From the NCBI GenBank assembly GCA_002480495.1, contig DLCG01000008.1, positions 289,363-353,362 of the forward strand: a stretch of DNA of 64,000 nucleotides, written 5' to 3'. Of the stretch, positions 17,130-25,881 are shown piece by piece. The notes under the pieces are model-generated. The model was not told the origin of the DNA and searched no databases. It saw only the letters and a program-made list of their open reading frames with translations. The DNA is from Rhodobiaceae bacterium UBA7804. GTDB taxonomy: Bacteria; Pseudomonadota; Alphaproteobacteria; Parvibaculales; Parvibaculaceae. Numbering within the stretch: the first letter of the stretch is position 1; each line of letters starts with the position of its first letter. The translations under genes and the position numbers were made by a program.

Positions 17130-18281
17130 TCAGCTTATTGCTTTCAAGAGATTGCGAGCGATGATGACCTGCTGTACCTGGCTCGTGCCTTCATAGATGC
17201 GGAAAATGCGCACGTCGCGATAGAAGCGCTCGATGCCGTAATCCGAGACATAGCCCGCTCCCCCGTGAACCTGTACCGCGCGGTCGGCAATGCGGCCTAC
17301 TGCTTCAGAGCAGAAGAGCTTGCAGCAGGAGCTTTCGGTAGCGACGTTCTCGCCCGCATCGCGGCGGCGCGCGGCATCGATGACCATGCAGCGGCCGGCA
17401 TAGGCTTCCATCTTGGAATCCGCGAGCATGGCCTGCACAAGCTGAAGATTGCCGATCGGCTCACCGAACTGCTTGCGTTCGGCGGCATATTTCACGCTGT
17501 CCTCCACGAGACGGTCTGCGACGCCGATACAGACTGCGGAGATGTGGAGACGGCCGCGCTCCAGCACCTGCATGGCGGTGACGAAGCCTTTGCCTTCCTC
17601 GCTTCCGAGCAGGCAGTCCGCCGGGATGCGCGCATCCTCAAAGACGACGTCACAGATATGCGCGCCCTGCTGGCCCATCTTCTTTTCCGGCTTGCCGATA
17701 TGGATGCCCGGAATGTCGCTCGGCACGACGAAGGCCGAAACGCCCTTCGCGCCCGGCGTCTTGGGGTCGGTACGCGCCATCAAGGTGAAGGCATGCGCCT
17801 TGTTGGCATTGGTGATGTAGCGCTTGGTGCCGTTGACGATGTAGTGATCACCATCCTTGATCGCCGTTGTCTTGAGCGAGGCGGCATCGGACCCAGCTTC
17901 CGGCTCCGTCAACGCGAAGGAGATGATCGCTTCGCCGCTCGCGATCTTCGGCAGCCAGTATTCCTTCTGGTCCTGGCGGCCATGCATGACAATGCCCTGG
18001 CTGCCGATACCGACATTGGTGCCGATCACGGAGCGGAAGGCGGGCGACGTACGGCCAAGCTCGAACATGAGGAGACATTCCTCCTCCATTGTGAGCCCAA
18101 GGCCACCATATTCCACGGGAACGGAGATACCGAAAAGGCCGAGTTCCTTCATTTCCTCGACAATCTCGTCCGGAACCTTGTCGCTTTCGGCGACCTTGTC
18201 TTCGATGGGGCGAAGGCGCTCATCGACGAAGCGGCGGACGGAGGAAATAAGCTGATCGCGTGTTTCGGCGTCGAGGGCCAT
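17130..18281 (-). CDS. Acyl-CoA dehydrogenase (catalytic Glu present)
   Basis: A 383-residue FAD acyl-CoA dehydrogenase that introduces an alpha,beta double bond. Visible signatures are ALTEPEAGSDAASLKT near 127, the AERKQFGEPIG segment near 266, QVHGGAGYVSDYGIERFYRD near 340 and the catalytic glutamate in YEGTSQVQQ near 366. Length and motifs match short/medium-chain or branched-chain enzymes. It is separated from the PAS gene cluster by 96 bp and stands apart from the three acyl-CoA dehydrogenases at 27.9-35.7 kb, which lack this glutamate position. Confidence 0.92.
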   Translation of the reverse strand: MALDAETRDQLISSVRRFVDERLRPIEDKVAESDKVPDEIVEEMKELGLFGISVPVEYGGLGLTMEEECLLMFELGRTSPAFRSVIGTNVGIGSQGIVMHGRQDQKEYWLPKIASGEAIISFALTEPEAGSDAASLKTTAIKDGDHYIVNGTKRYITNANKAHAFTLMARTDPKTPGAKGVSAFVVPSDIPGIHIGKPEKKMGQQGAHICDVVFEDARIPADCLLGSEEGKGFVTAMQVLERGRLHISAVCIGVADRLVEDSVKYAAERKQFGEPIGNLQLVQAMLADSKMEAYAGRCMVIDAARRRDAGENVATESSCCKLFCSEAVGRIADRAVQVHGGAGYVSDYGIERFYRDVRIFRIYEGTSQVQQVIIARNLLKAIS

Positions 18282-18377
18282 TGGTCTTCCCGCGTTGATG
18301 ATTCAAGGGTTGCGGGAATTTAGGGCAAGGTCCGGCAGCGGTCAAAAGGCAGGGAAAGCCGAGTTTCAGCGGCCTGT

Positions 18378-18917
18378 TCAGCGCCGGCGGAGCTCTCTCG
18401 AAACGGACGCCCCAAGAATGCGGTCGGTCCTTTCCCCATCGAGCGACAGCGGAAGATAGACGGCCTCAACGGTGACGGGGCCCCGGGCCGTATATTCCAT
18501 CGTGCCTGCGACGCCATAGGGACGGCGCTGTTCGGCGACGAACCTGTAGAAGCTGAAAAGGACTTCGCTGAAGCGGCCCGTGTGAGATGGGCTGTCAAGC
18601 ACACGGCGGCCCCGGAAATTCCTGCCATGCGCGGTTACGACGTCGTCACCCAGAAGCCTGTAGGTCAAGTCGAAGGGCTGCCAGTTCACCTGTACCATGA
18701 GCAGGTTCGGCATATGACGAGCAAACCGGACGGGATCGATCTCGTCGGGGCGAGGCATGAGACGATCGCCGCGAACCTCGTTCCAATAGGAAAGCATGTC
18801 GCGACAAAGCGGCTCTTCCAGTTCCTTCAGCCGACGGAACCGAATTCCATGCGCGTCGGCTTCTGCTAGCACCGCTGCGTTATCCTGACCGCGATAGTTT
18901 TGCGCCAACTGTGTCAT
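18378..18917 (-). CDS. PAS_5-family protein, tandem copy 1
   Basis: A 179-residue stand-alone PAS-like protein of the PF07310 type. The family pattern YW-x4-RGDRLMPRPDEIDP near 50 is followed by the core LLMVQVNWQPFDLTYRLLGDDV. There is no output domain. ATG 18917 is chosen, after GTAAGGCG. It is the last of three paralogues on this strand (99 bp after copy 2). PAS_5 proteins are abundant and largely uncharacterised in alphaproteobacteria; some are thought to sense small ligands or redox state. Confidence 0.8.
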   Translation of the reverse strand: MTQLAQNYRGQDNAAVLAEADAHGIRFRRLKELEEPLCRDMLSYWNEVRGDRLMPRPDEIDPVRFARHMPNLLMVQVNWQPFDLTYRLLGDDVVTAHGRNFRGRRVLDSPSHTGRFSEVLFSFYRFVAEQRRPYGVAGTMEYTARGPVTVEAVYLPLSLDGERTDRILGASVSRELRRR

Positions 18918-19016
18918 TGCCCACGCCTTACTTTTGGGCGGCCCCTGCCCGACCTCCCCTTGAGAGAGTGACGGGATTCCCCTAACGGGAGGTGAACTCA
19001 ATCGTGAAAATTCGAA

Positions 19017-19571
19017 CTAGAAGCGATTGGTCGTAGCGGAAACGCCGGAAAGCCCGAGATCTTCGCGGACTTCGTAAGAGGAACAGCAAATGATCCTGTT
19101 TGTCCGCTTGCCATCGGCCGATAGCGGCATGTAGACGCCCTGAAAACCCGTATATCCGCGGCCGAGCGACGAAAGTGTGCCTCCCGCTGCGAAGGGCCGC
19201 CGCTCCGTAGCAACCAGGCGGAAGAGCTCGAACATCATGGTCCCGAATCCGTCGCTGACCGCGTTCAGATCCAGAACCTTGCGGCCCGCGTAGTTTCCGC
19301 CATGAACGCCAGCGATTTCCTCGCCGAGCAGGCGATATTCCAGGTCGAACGGCTCCCAGGAAACCTGGATCATCTGGAGATGAGGCATGATCCGCGCGAA
19401 ATCAACGGGGTTCATGTCCGAGGGAGACGGCATGAGCCGATCTCCCCGCTTTTCTTTCCAGTAGCTCAGCATGAAAAGAACGACAGGGTCGGTCAGATCC
19501 CTGAGCCGAACAAGGTTTGCTCCCTCCTGGTGGGCAGCTTCATTCGGGTTGGTAGAACAATCCTCTGCCAT
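19017..19571 (-). CDS. PAS_5-family protein, tandem copy 2
   Basis: A 184-residue PAS_5 protein. The SYWKEKRGDRLMPSPSDMNP element (near 34) and the IQVSWEPFDLEYRLLGEEI core are close to copy 1, while the C-terminus differs (CSSYEVREDLGLSG), with an unusual Cys-Cys. It starts 5 bp after copy 3 ends, so copies 2 and 3 are probably co-transcribed. No catalytic or DNA-binding domain is present. Confidence 0.8.
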   Translation of the reverse strand: MAEDCSTNPNEAAHQEGANLVRLRDLTDPVVLFMLSYWKEKRGDRLMPSPSDMNPVDFARIMPHLQMIQVSWEPFDLEYRLLGEEIAGVHGGNYAGRKVLDLNAVSDGFGTMMFELFRLVATERRPFAAGGTLSSLGRGYTGFQGVYMPLSADGKRTNRIICCSSYEVREDLGLSGVSATTNRF

Positions 19572-19576
19572 CGTCT

Positions 19577-20080
19577 TTACCGGGTACCCACCTCATAGGC
19601 GGCCGCGCCCAGAATATGAGTGACTGTCCCGTCCGCCGCAGCGAGAGGGAGATAAATCGAGGTGAAACTGCAGAATCCCCGGTTCACGAATTGTAGCGAG
19701 CCCCGCGCAGCATATGGACGGCGCCCCTCGACAATCGACGTATAGAGCCGATGGACAGTTGCGCCATAGCCCGGCGACTTCCGGTCCAGATCACGCACAT
19801 TCATGCCGGTATAATTTCCACCATGAGCTTCGATATTCGCATTGCCGACGAGGCTATAAATGAAAGCCGGACCGGGCTCCACGCGTATCACGAACATTCG
19901 GGGCATGAGTCGCGGGAACGCCGTTGGAACGATTTCTTCCCGCAAGGGCATGTCCCGCCCTGCCCGTTTCGTTTCCCAATAGGCAATCAGTTCCCGAAGC
20001 GAGGGATCGGCAACCTCTTCAAGCGCAATGACATGCGCGCATTCCTCGACCGGACTGTTTTTGCGCAGAGCAATATTCAT
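19577..20080 (-). CDS. PAS_5-family protein, tandem copy 3
   Basis: A 167-residue PAS_5 protein and the first gene of the three-gene array. The AYWETKRAGRDMPLREEIVP element (near 34) is more divergent than in copies 1 and 2. The core VIRVEPGPAFIYSLVG and the HGGNYTGMNVRDLD segment are conserved. The 141 bp upstream separate it from a divergent thioesterase gene and must hold its promoter. Confidence 0.8.
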   Translation of the reverse strand: MNIALRKNSPVEECAHVIALEEVADPSLRELIAYWETKRAGRDMPLREEIVPTAFPRLMPRMFVIRVEPGPAFIYSLVGNANIEAHGGNYTGMNVRDLDRKSPGYGATVHRLYTSIVEGRRPYAARGSLQFVNRGFCSFTSIYLPLAAADGTVTHILGAAAYEVGTR

Positions 20081-20221
20081 TTCACTTCATGCCTTTGAAC
20101 CACATGGGGCCAGTCTGCACCGCTTACGTAACAAAGACCTTAACCCGGGCATTATTTTGGAAGTGCCGGACTTCCTGCTAAAAGCGCCGCAAACGAACCG
20201 CAGCATCGGGAATACGTAGCG

Positions 20222-20665
20222 ATGAATACGAGCCTCAACGGCCGGCTGGCCGGATATCAGAGCTGGGACGGGCACGATCCTTTCGAGGACCATGCCGGCC
20301 CGTTCTTTTTCCGCAAACATGAGGATGGAAGCGTCACCTGCGCCTTCGAAGCAAAGCCGCATCACTGTAACGGTGGCGGCTTTCTACACGGCGGAATGCT
20401 TATGACGTTTGCCGACTATTCGCTCTTTGCAATCGGAAGCGACGTACTGAACGGCCCATCGGTCACGGTTTCCTTTTCGGCTGAGTTCACTTCGGCGGTG
20501 GGCTCGGGCTCCTTCGTCGAGGCACGAGGCGAAGTCGTGCAGAACACGGGCAGCATGGTCTTTCTTCGTGGTCAGGTGTTCACCGGAAAGGGCGAAAACG
20601 AGAAGATTCTTCTCAATTATTCCGGCATCGTGAAGCGCCTGAAGAAGAGGCCGCTCGACAAGTAA
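20222..20665 (+). CDS. PaaI-like hotdog-fold thioesterase
   Basis: A 147-residue acyl-CoA thioesterase of the 4HBT/PaaI family. The core motif NGGGFLHGGMLMTFADYS (near 51-68) carries the HGG loop and the acid used by this family. One hotdog domain fills the protein. It diverges from the PAS array and lies 36 bp before a luciferase-like oxidoreductase in the same direction, so the two are probably co-transcribed. The chain-length preference cannot be read from sequence. Confidence 0.85.
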   Translation: MNTSLNGRLAGYQSWDGHDPFEDHAGPFFFRKHEDGSVTCAFEAKPHHCNGGGFLHGGMLMTFADYSLFAIGSDVLNGPSVTVSFSAEFTSAVGSGSFVEARGEVVQNTGSMVFLRGQVFTGKGENEKILLNYSGIVKRLKKRPLDK

Positions 20666-20701
20666 TGCGCGCACCTTTCAGCGGACCAGGGTAGCGGGAT
20701 C

Positions 20702-21742
20702 ATGGTTACACTCAACATTCTCGACCAGTCTCCGATCCGGAAAGGTGGCACGGCCGCCGAAGCGATCGCCAACACGATCGATCTCGCGCGACACGCGGAA
20801 CGCCTCGGCTACAGCCGCTACTGGCTTGCGGAACACCACAACACGTCGTCCTTTGCAGGATCGGCGCCTGAGGTGTTGATTGCCGCCGTCGCCGCTGCGA
20901 CGAGCCATATTCGCGTCGGGTCCGGCGGCATCATGCTGCCGCATTACAGCCCCCTCAAGGTGGCCGAATGCTCCCGTGTTCTGGAGACGCTTTATCCCGG
21001 CCGTATCGATCTCGGCATGGGGCGCGCTCCGGGCGGCGACCAGCGCACGACGCGCGCCCTGCAACCGGGACCACAAGCCTACGACATCGGCGTCTTCCCG
21101 CAGCAAGTGGAACTGCTCAGGCAGTTCCTCGAGGATTCGACGGGGCTTCAGGGGGAAGCAGGCGGGTTTCCGGCGAGCCATCCCTATATTGGCCTGCACG
21201 CGACGCCGCGCGGACCGGGCATTCCGGAACTGTGGATGCTTGGGTCAGGCGGCGACGGCGCGCTCATCGCGGCGCAATTCGGCATGGCCTATTGCTTTGC
21301 CCATTTCATCAACCAGGACGCGGGCACGCAGCCGCTTGAGCTCTACCGGCGGAACTTCCGTCCATCGCGCGACCTCACGACGCCGAAAGGCGCCATCGCA
21401 GTATCGGTGACGGTCGCCGGGACGGAAGAGGAAGCAAAACGCATCGCCTCCTCTCGCAATCTGTGGGTGATGCATCTGCTTCAGAACAGGGCGGGTGCCT
21501 TTCCATCGATCGAGGAAGCTCTCGACTATCCCTATACGGACGAGGACCGCGTCATGCTTCGTGCGATCGAGCAGCGGGGTTTTGCAGGCACGCCCGAGCA
21601 GGTACGCGCCCGCCTTCTCGCCCTTGGCGAGGCGCATGGCGTGGATGAATTCACGATCCTCACGATCACCTACGACCAGAAAGACCGCGTCCGCTCATAC
21701 GAGCTTCTCGCCGAAGCGATGGGCATAACAAGCGCCGCCTAG
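20702..21742 (+). CDS. LLM-class flavin-dependent oxidoreductase
   Basis: A 346-residue bacterial luciferase-like monooxygenase (TIM barrel). The N-terminal LNILDQSPIRKGGT, the RYWLAEHHNTSSFAGSAPEV segment near 40 and GSGGIMLPHYSPLKVAE near 79 are typical of the YhbW/MsnO8 group. FMNH2 would be supplied by a separate reductase, which is not visible here. Its stop overlaps the last bases of the convergent MFS locus by 4 nt. The substrate is unknown. Confidence 0.85.
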   Translation: MVTLNILDQSPIRKGGTAAEAIANTIDLARHAERLGYSRYWLAEHHNTSSFAGSAPEVLIAAVAAATSHIRVGSGGIMLPHYSPLKVAECSRVLETLYPGRIDLGMGRAPGGDQRTTRALQPGPQAYDIGVFPQQVELLRQFLEDSTGLQGEAGGFPASHPYIGLHATPRGPGIPELWMLGSGGDGALIAAQFGMAYCFAHFINQDAGTQPLELYRRNFRPSRDLTTPKGAIAVSVTVAGTEEEAKRIASSRNLWVMHLLQNRAGAFPSIEEALDYPYTDEDRVMLRAIEQRGFAGTPEQVRARLLALGEAHGVDEFTILTITYDQKDRVRSYELLAEAMGITSAA

Positions 21743-23154
21743 TCCGCCATCGTCTGCCGAAGTTTCGCCCGGCGGAGCGTGCGCTTCTCAAGCGCCGTGC
21801 GCAACCGCGCCTGACGCTCATGCGTGATCGGATATCGCAGAATGATCGCAATCGAGATGAGCCACAGCACCAGAGGCACGAGACAGTACATCGCCAGGAG
21901 GGCGAACAGCGCTTCCGGCGAATTATCCTTCGATTGCGCATCGAAACCGGCCCAGGCAAGAATCGGCAGCGCGACGCCGACGCCGAACGCCTAGAAAATC
22001 TTCCGCACCATGCCGAGAAAGGCGAAGAGGAAAGCCGCTCGCGACTCGCCGCTTTTGAGAGCATCGAGATCGACGACATCCGCCATGATCGACGGGCCGA
22101 GAATGGGGGCAGCTCCGAAAGCGAAACCCTGGACCAGCGTTATGAGAAACATGCCCCATATCACGGCTTCGGGCGCGACGGGCTTCACTACATAGATCAC
22201 CAAAGGAACCATCGCAAAGACGAACATGGAGACCATGCCTGCAACGGCGATGGCGCGGTGCTTGCCGATGCGTCCGCCAAGCGTGACCCAGAAAGGCGAG
22301 CCGACAACGCCAGCGACAAAAAGAACGAAGATGAGGATGTTGCCCGCTTCACCAAGCCCGGCGACGTGATCGTAGAAGAAGATGACGACTCCGACATTGA
22401 TGGAGCCAGCCAGCGCGCCGAAGATCGAACTCAGCAGGACAATGCGAAAGGGTCCGTTGCGCATCACGATGCGCAAGCCGCGCCGCAAGGGAATCGTCTT
22501 CGTATCGTGAACCATCGGCTCCGGTACAGAGGCGAATGCGATCAAGGCACAGAAGGGCAACATGACCGCCGTGAGCCAGCCGAGGATGCCCACCGCCGAA
22601 CGGCTGGCGGCTCCCTCTTCCGCCGGCGTTCCCATCAGATAGGCGCCGGCGACCGGCGCCGAGATCGCAATCAAAAGACCGATAAGCAGGAATATCTCGC
22701 GGCTTCCCGATATCCGGTTGCGCTCGTGATAGTCGCCGGAAATTTCGGCGCCCCAGGCGCCATAGGGAATGGTGATCAACGTATAGCCAAGATAGATCGC
22801 CGCTATCCATGTGAGCAGGTAGAGGTTCGTAACCTCGCACTGCGGTACGAAGAGCATGAGCGAGGAAAGCACCATCAGGGGCACGCCTGCGAGCACCCAG
22901 GGCCTTCGCCGGCCCCAGCGGGTGCGCGTGCGATCCGAGAGGCGGCCGATCAGGGGGTCCGTCACGACGTCCGAAATGCGCGCCAGCATCAAAATGATGC
23001 CGACGGCGGCAAGGTCGAGGCCGAGAGTGCTCGAGTAGAATGGCGGGATATAGACTGCGACAGGCAAGCCGATGACCGCCAGCGGGACGACCAATTGTCC
23101 ATAGGCAATGAGCTGCCACCTGGACAGTGGTTTACCGGATTCCTCGCCCGCCAT
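21739..23154 (-). pseudogene. GPH-type MFS sugar/cation symporter interrupted by an in-frame TAG
   Basis: The frame starting at ATG 23154 (RBS GGGAGGAG) codes for a glycoside-pentoside-hexuronide type MFS transporter. Visible parts are RISDVVTDPLIGRLSDRTRTRWGRRRPW (family loop, about 55-82) and many hydrophobic helices. A TAG at 21993-21991 interrupts after GMVRKIF. The same frame continues without shift for another 83 codons (AFGVGVALPILAWAGF...) with two more membrane helices and a basic tail, ending at TAG 21741-21739. The full protein would be about 471 residues; the truncated product would have about 387 and lack the last two helices. It is a nonsense mutation, sequence error or read-through site. 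The cargo is unknown. Confidence 0.8.
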
Positions 23155-23253
23155 TGCCGCTCCTCCCAAGCGCGCCGCGCTGTCCCGCGCGATCGTAAAG
23201 ACAGCTTACTAATATCGCCGGTTCACGCAACGGCTCCGGGAGAGCTTTTTGCG

Positions 23254-23268
23254 GTTCAGGCTGCGTTC
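23254..23268. promoter_or_regulatory. GTTC-N7-GTTC direct repeat (LexA-box format)
   Basis: GTTC AGGCTGC GTTC matches the alphaproteobacterial LexA operator format exactly. The repeat extends to GTTCAGG with an 11-bp period, so an OmpR/PhoB-type site is an alternative. It lies 100 bp upstream of the MFS locus and just upstream of the candidate small RNA. About two such matches are expected by chance in a window this size. Confidence 0.3.
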
Positions 23269-23293
23269 AGGTTCGGAAAGCGATGATCAGCGT

Positions 23294-23398
23294 CGCCGGT
23301 GGGTCGAGAGGTCATCGGTTTCCGCCCAATCCGTTGCGTTATGGGCGGAGATTGGCGGCGTCCGTTCCGTACCCCGCGGACGCCGCCTTTTCCTTTTT
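23294..23398 (+). ncRNA. Candidate small RNA upstream-antisense to the CNT gene 3' end
   Basis: A plus-strand terminator (23354-23398) has no plus-strand gene in front of it. Upstream are a second stem, CCGCCCA (23322-23328) with TGGGCGG (23342-23348), and a possible -10 GATGAT at 23282-23287 located 10 bp after the GTTCAGG repeats. This would give a transcript of about 100 nt. A 40-codon frame from ATG 23283, preceded by GGAAAG, is an alternative reading. The 3' end overlaps the CNT stop codon. Confidence 0.4.
23354..23398 (+). terminator. Rho-independent terminator, plus strand
   Basis: An 11-bp perfect stem (GGCGGCGTCCG with CGGACGCCGCC), a 12-nt loop and TTTTCCTTTTT downstream on the plus strand. 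The minus-strand side has no T-tract after the stem, so orientation favours plus. Confidence 0.7.
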
Positions 23399-24657
23399 CA
23401 GGTGACGAGCCCAACGACTGCCCCGGTCATCGAGGTTGCCAGAGTCCCCGAAACCAGCGCCCGAGTGCCAAGCGTCACGATTTCCAGACGGCGAGACGGG
23501 ACCAGAGCCGTCATCCCGCCGATCAGAATGCCGACGGAGCCGAAATTCGCGAAGCCGCAAAGCGCATAGACCATGATCAGGGTCGAACGCTCGGAAAGCG
23601 CATTTTCGGGAAGACGAGCCAGGTCCAGATAGGCGATGAATTCGTTGAGGATCGTCTTCGTGCCCATGAGCTGTCCGGCAAGGTGCATTTCCTCCACCGG
23701 TATACCCATCGCCCAGACAAGCGGGGAAAAGATCCAGCCCAGCATGCGCTGAAGCGTGAGCGGCAAGCCCCAGACATCCGGGAAGAGCTCGAGGATGATG
23801 TTCACCAGGGCCACCAGCGCAACCATCACCACCAGCATGGCGATGATGTTGAGAAGGAGCTGCAGTCCTTCGAAGGTGCCGCGCGTCACTGCGTCCATGC
23901 TGCTCTGGTATTCGAGATGGGGTACGTCGTCGCCAATGCCTGTGGGGCGCGCGCCATGCTCCTCCGGCACCATGAGACGGGCCACGAGAATTCCGGCGGG
24001 GAGCGAGATCAGCGAAGCAACGAGGATCTGGCCGAGAGCGCCGGGAACGACGGGCGAAATGATGCTCGCATAGAGGACGAGGACCGTGCCCGAAACCGTG
24101 GCAAGACCGACCGTCATGGTCATGAAGAATTCCGCGCGGGTGAGCCGCTCCAGATATGGCCTTATGAGCAGCGGCGCCTCCACCATGCCGACAAAGGCAT
24201 TGGCCGCGGAGGCAAGCCCGACCGCACCGCCGATCCCCATCGTCTTCTGCAGCAGATAGCCGAAGCCACGTGTGATCCAGCCGAGCACCTTCCAGTACCA
24301 AAGCAACGCCGAGAGCGCCGACATGACGAGGACGAGAGGCAGGGCCTGGAACGCAAGGACGAAGCCGTTCTGAGGAGAGGCAACATCGAAGGGCGCTTCC
24401 CCACCGCCGACATAGCCGAAGACAAAGGCAGTGCCCGCGCGCGTGGCTTCTGTCAGCGCATCGACCACTCCGTTCAGCGCCAAGAGCGCCTTCTGCGAGC
24501 CTGGCAGCTTGAGGAGCAGCAGGGCGAGGCCGATCTGGACGGCGAGGCCCGCCGCGACAGCGGGGAGCGAGAAAGCACGCCTGTTCTCGCTCAGGGCCCA
24601 GGCGAGACCTATGAGAAGGGCAAGGCCAAAGGCGCTCTGAAGGGACAAAAAGGTCAT
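23398..24657 (-). CDS. CNT-family nucleoside transporter (NupC-like)
   Basis: About 419 residues of a concentrative nucleoside transporter that imports nucleosides with H+ or Na+. Hydrophobic helices span the protein. Family signatures are the GGGEAPFDVASPQNGFVLAFQALP segment near 87-110 and the GLASAANAFVGMVEAPLLIRPYL hairpin/core region near 154, followed by FMTMTVGLATVSGTVL and a second half with MGTKTILNEF and YALCGFANFGSVGI, corresponding to the second hairpin. ATG 24657 is chosen because the membrane protein begins there; upstream in-frame sequence looks non-coding. It is monocistronic between the MFS locus and the divergent SDR. Confidence 0.88.
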   Translation of the reverse strand: MTFLSLQSAFGLALLIGLAWALSENRRAFSLPAVAAGLAVQIGLALLLLKLPGSQKALLALNGVVDALTEATRAGTAFVFGYVGGGEAPFDVASPQNGFVLAFQALPLVLVMSALSALLWYWKVLGWITRGFGYLLQKTMGIGGAVGLASAANAFVGMVEAPLLIRPYLERLTRAEFFMTMTVGLATVSGTVLVLYASIISPVVPGALGQILVASLISLPAGILVARLMVPEEHGARPTGIGDDVPHLEYQSSMDAVTRGTFEGLQLLLNIIAMLVVMVALVALVNIILELFPDVWGLPLTLQRMLGWIFSPLVWAMGIPVEEMHLAGQLMGTKTILNEFIAYLDLARLPENALSERSTLIMVYALCGFANFGSVGILIGGMTALVPSRRLEIVTLGTRALVSGTLATSMTGAVVGLVT

Positions 24658-24878
24658 CTGGAGGGGGCTTTCCGGCGGGTTTTCAAGGTTTTTCCAAGGT
24701 GCCGACATCATAGGGGGAGGCCACAGCAACGCAACGCAGCGGCCTCCCAAGCCTCCCTTGACCCCTGCCCGCCTCTCATGCACAAAGTCCCGCAAGTTTT
24801 GCCGGGCAAGGCCACCGAAACCCCTTTCGACAGGGCTTTCCGCCAGCCCCTCCCCGTAGTCCAACTGGAGAAATACCC

Positions 24879-25784
24879 ATGAGCATTCGTTTTGACGGCA
24901 AGGTCGCCATCGTGACCGGTGCGGGCGGCGGTCTTGGCCGGTCCCATGCGCTGGAACTCGCGCGGCGGGGCGCGAAAGTCGTGGTGAACGACCTCGGCGG
25001 CGACCGCACGGGCGCTGGCGGCTCGTCTGAAGCGGCCAAGAAGGTTGTCGCGGAGATCGAGGCGCTTGGCGGAGAAGCGATCGCCAACGGCTCGTCGGTC
25101 ACGGACGATGAAGGCGTTGCCAACATGGTCAAGCAGACCATGGACAAGTGGGGCCGCATCGACATCCTCATCAACAATGCCGGCATTCTTCGCGACAAGT
25201 CCTTCTCCAAAATGGAGATTTCCGACTTCCAGCTCGTGGTCGACGTGCATCTCATGGGCACAGTGAAGCCGACCAAGGCCGTGTGGGAAATCATGAAGGA
25301 GCAGAATTACGGCCGTATCGTCGTGACCGCCTCCTCCACCGGTCTCTACGGCAATTTCGGCCAGACGAACTACGGCGCCGCGAAGCTTGCCGTCGTCGGC
25401 TTCATCAACACGCTGAAGCTCGAAGGCCAGAAGAACAACATCCACTGCAACGCGCTGGCGCCGGTCGCCTATACGCGCATGACCTCCGACCTGATGCCGC
25501 CGGAAGCCGAACAGATGCTCACGCCGGAATCGGTTTCGCCGGGCGTCATGTTCCTCGTCTCGGAACAGGCCCCGACGGGCATGATCCTTTGTGCGGGCGC
25601 CGGCGTTTTCGCCGCGGCACGGATGGAAGAAGCCGAAGGCGTCTTCCTCGGGCGCGACGGTCTGACCGCGGAGAAGGTCGCCGAGAACTGGGACAAGATT
25701 TCCGACTTCTCGAACGCCACGCCCTTCCACATGGGTGGCGAGCAGACCGGCAAGTTCTTCAAGCTGGCGACGGGCGGCAAGTAA
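24879..25784 (+). CDS. SDR oxidoreductase, MFE-2/17-beta-HSD4-like 3-hydroxyacyl-CoA dehydrogenase
   Basis: A 301-residue short-chain dehydrogenase. The NAD-binding TGAGGGLGRSHALELARRGA (about 13-32) and the following VVNDLGGDRTG are characteristic of the dehydrogenase part of peroxisomal multifunctional enzyme type 2. NNAG lies near 97, the catalytic Ser in TASSTGLYGNFGQ near 151, and YxxxK as YGAAKLAV near 165. It probably oxidises 3-hydroxyacyl-CoA in beta-oxidation. An intrinsic terminator follows the stop. RBS GGAG precedes the ATG. No hydratase domain is fused. Confidence 0.88.
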   Translation: MSIRFDGKVAIVTGAGGGLGRSHALELARRGAKVVVNDLGGDRTGAGGSSEAAKKVVAEIEALGGEAIANGSSVTDDEGVANMVKQTMDKWGRIDILINNAGILRDKSFSKMEISDFQLVVDVHLMGTVKPTKAVWEIMKEQNYGRIVVTASSTGLYGNFGQTNYGAAKLAVVGFINTLKLEGQKNNIHCNALAPVAYTRMTSDLMPPEAEQMLTPESVSPGVMFLVSEQAPTGMILCAGAGVFAAARMEEAEGVFLGRDGLTAEKVAENWDKISDFSNATPFHMGGEQTGKFFKLATGGK

Positions 25785-25807
25785 GCCATTCGCTTGTGAA
25801 AGGATCG

Positions 25808-25836
25808 AAGGGGAGCCCTCGCGGGCTCCCCTTTTT
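25808..25836 (+). terminator. Rho-independent terminator after the SDR gene
   Basis: GGGGAGCCC and GGGCTCCCC form a 9-bp stem with a TCGC loop, extended by AA/TT and followed by TTTTT. It is about 25 bp after the SDR stop. Confidence 0.9.
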
Positions 25837-25881
25837 CTTTGTCCGTTCACCCGTGAATGGCCAATGGAGCGCGCGCTCCCT

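Noticed and set aside
23299..24882. A 527-codon open frame antisense to the CNT transporter
   Set aside because: The translation is polar and charged without domains; the opposite strand has a full set of transporter motifs.
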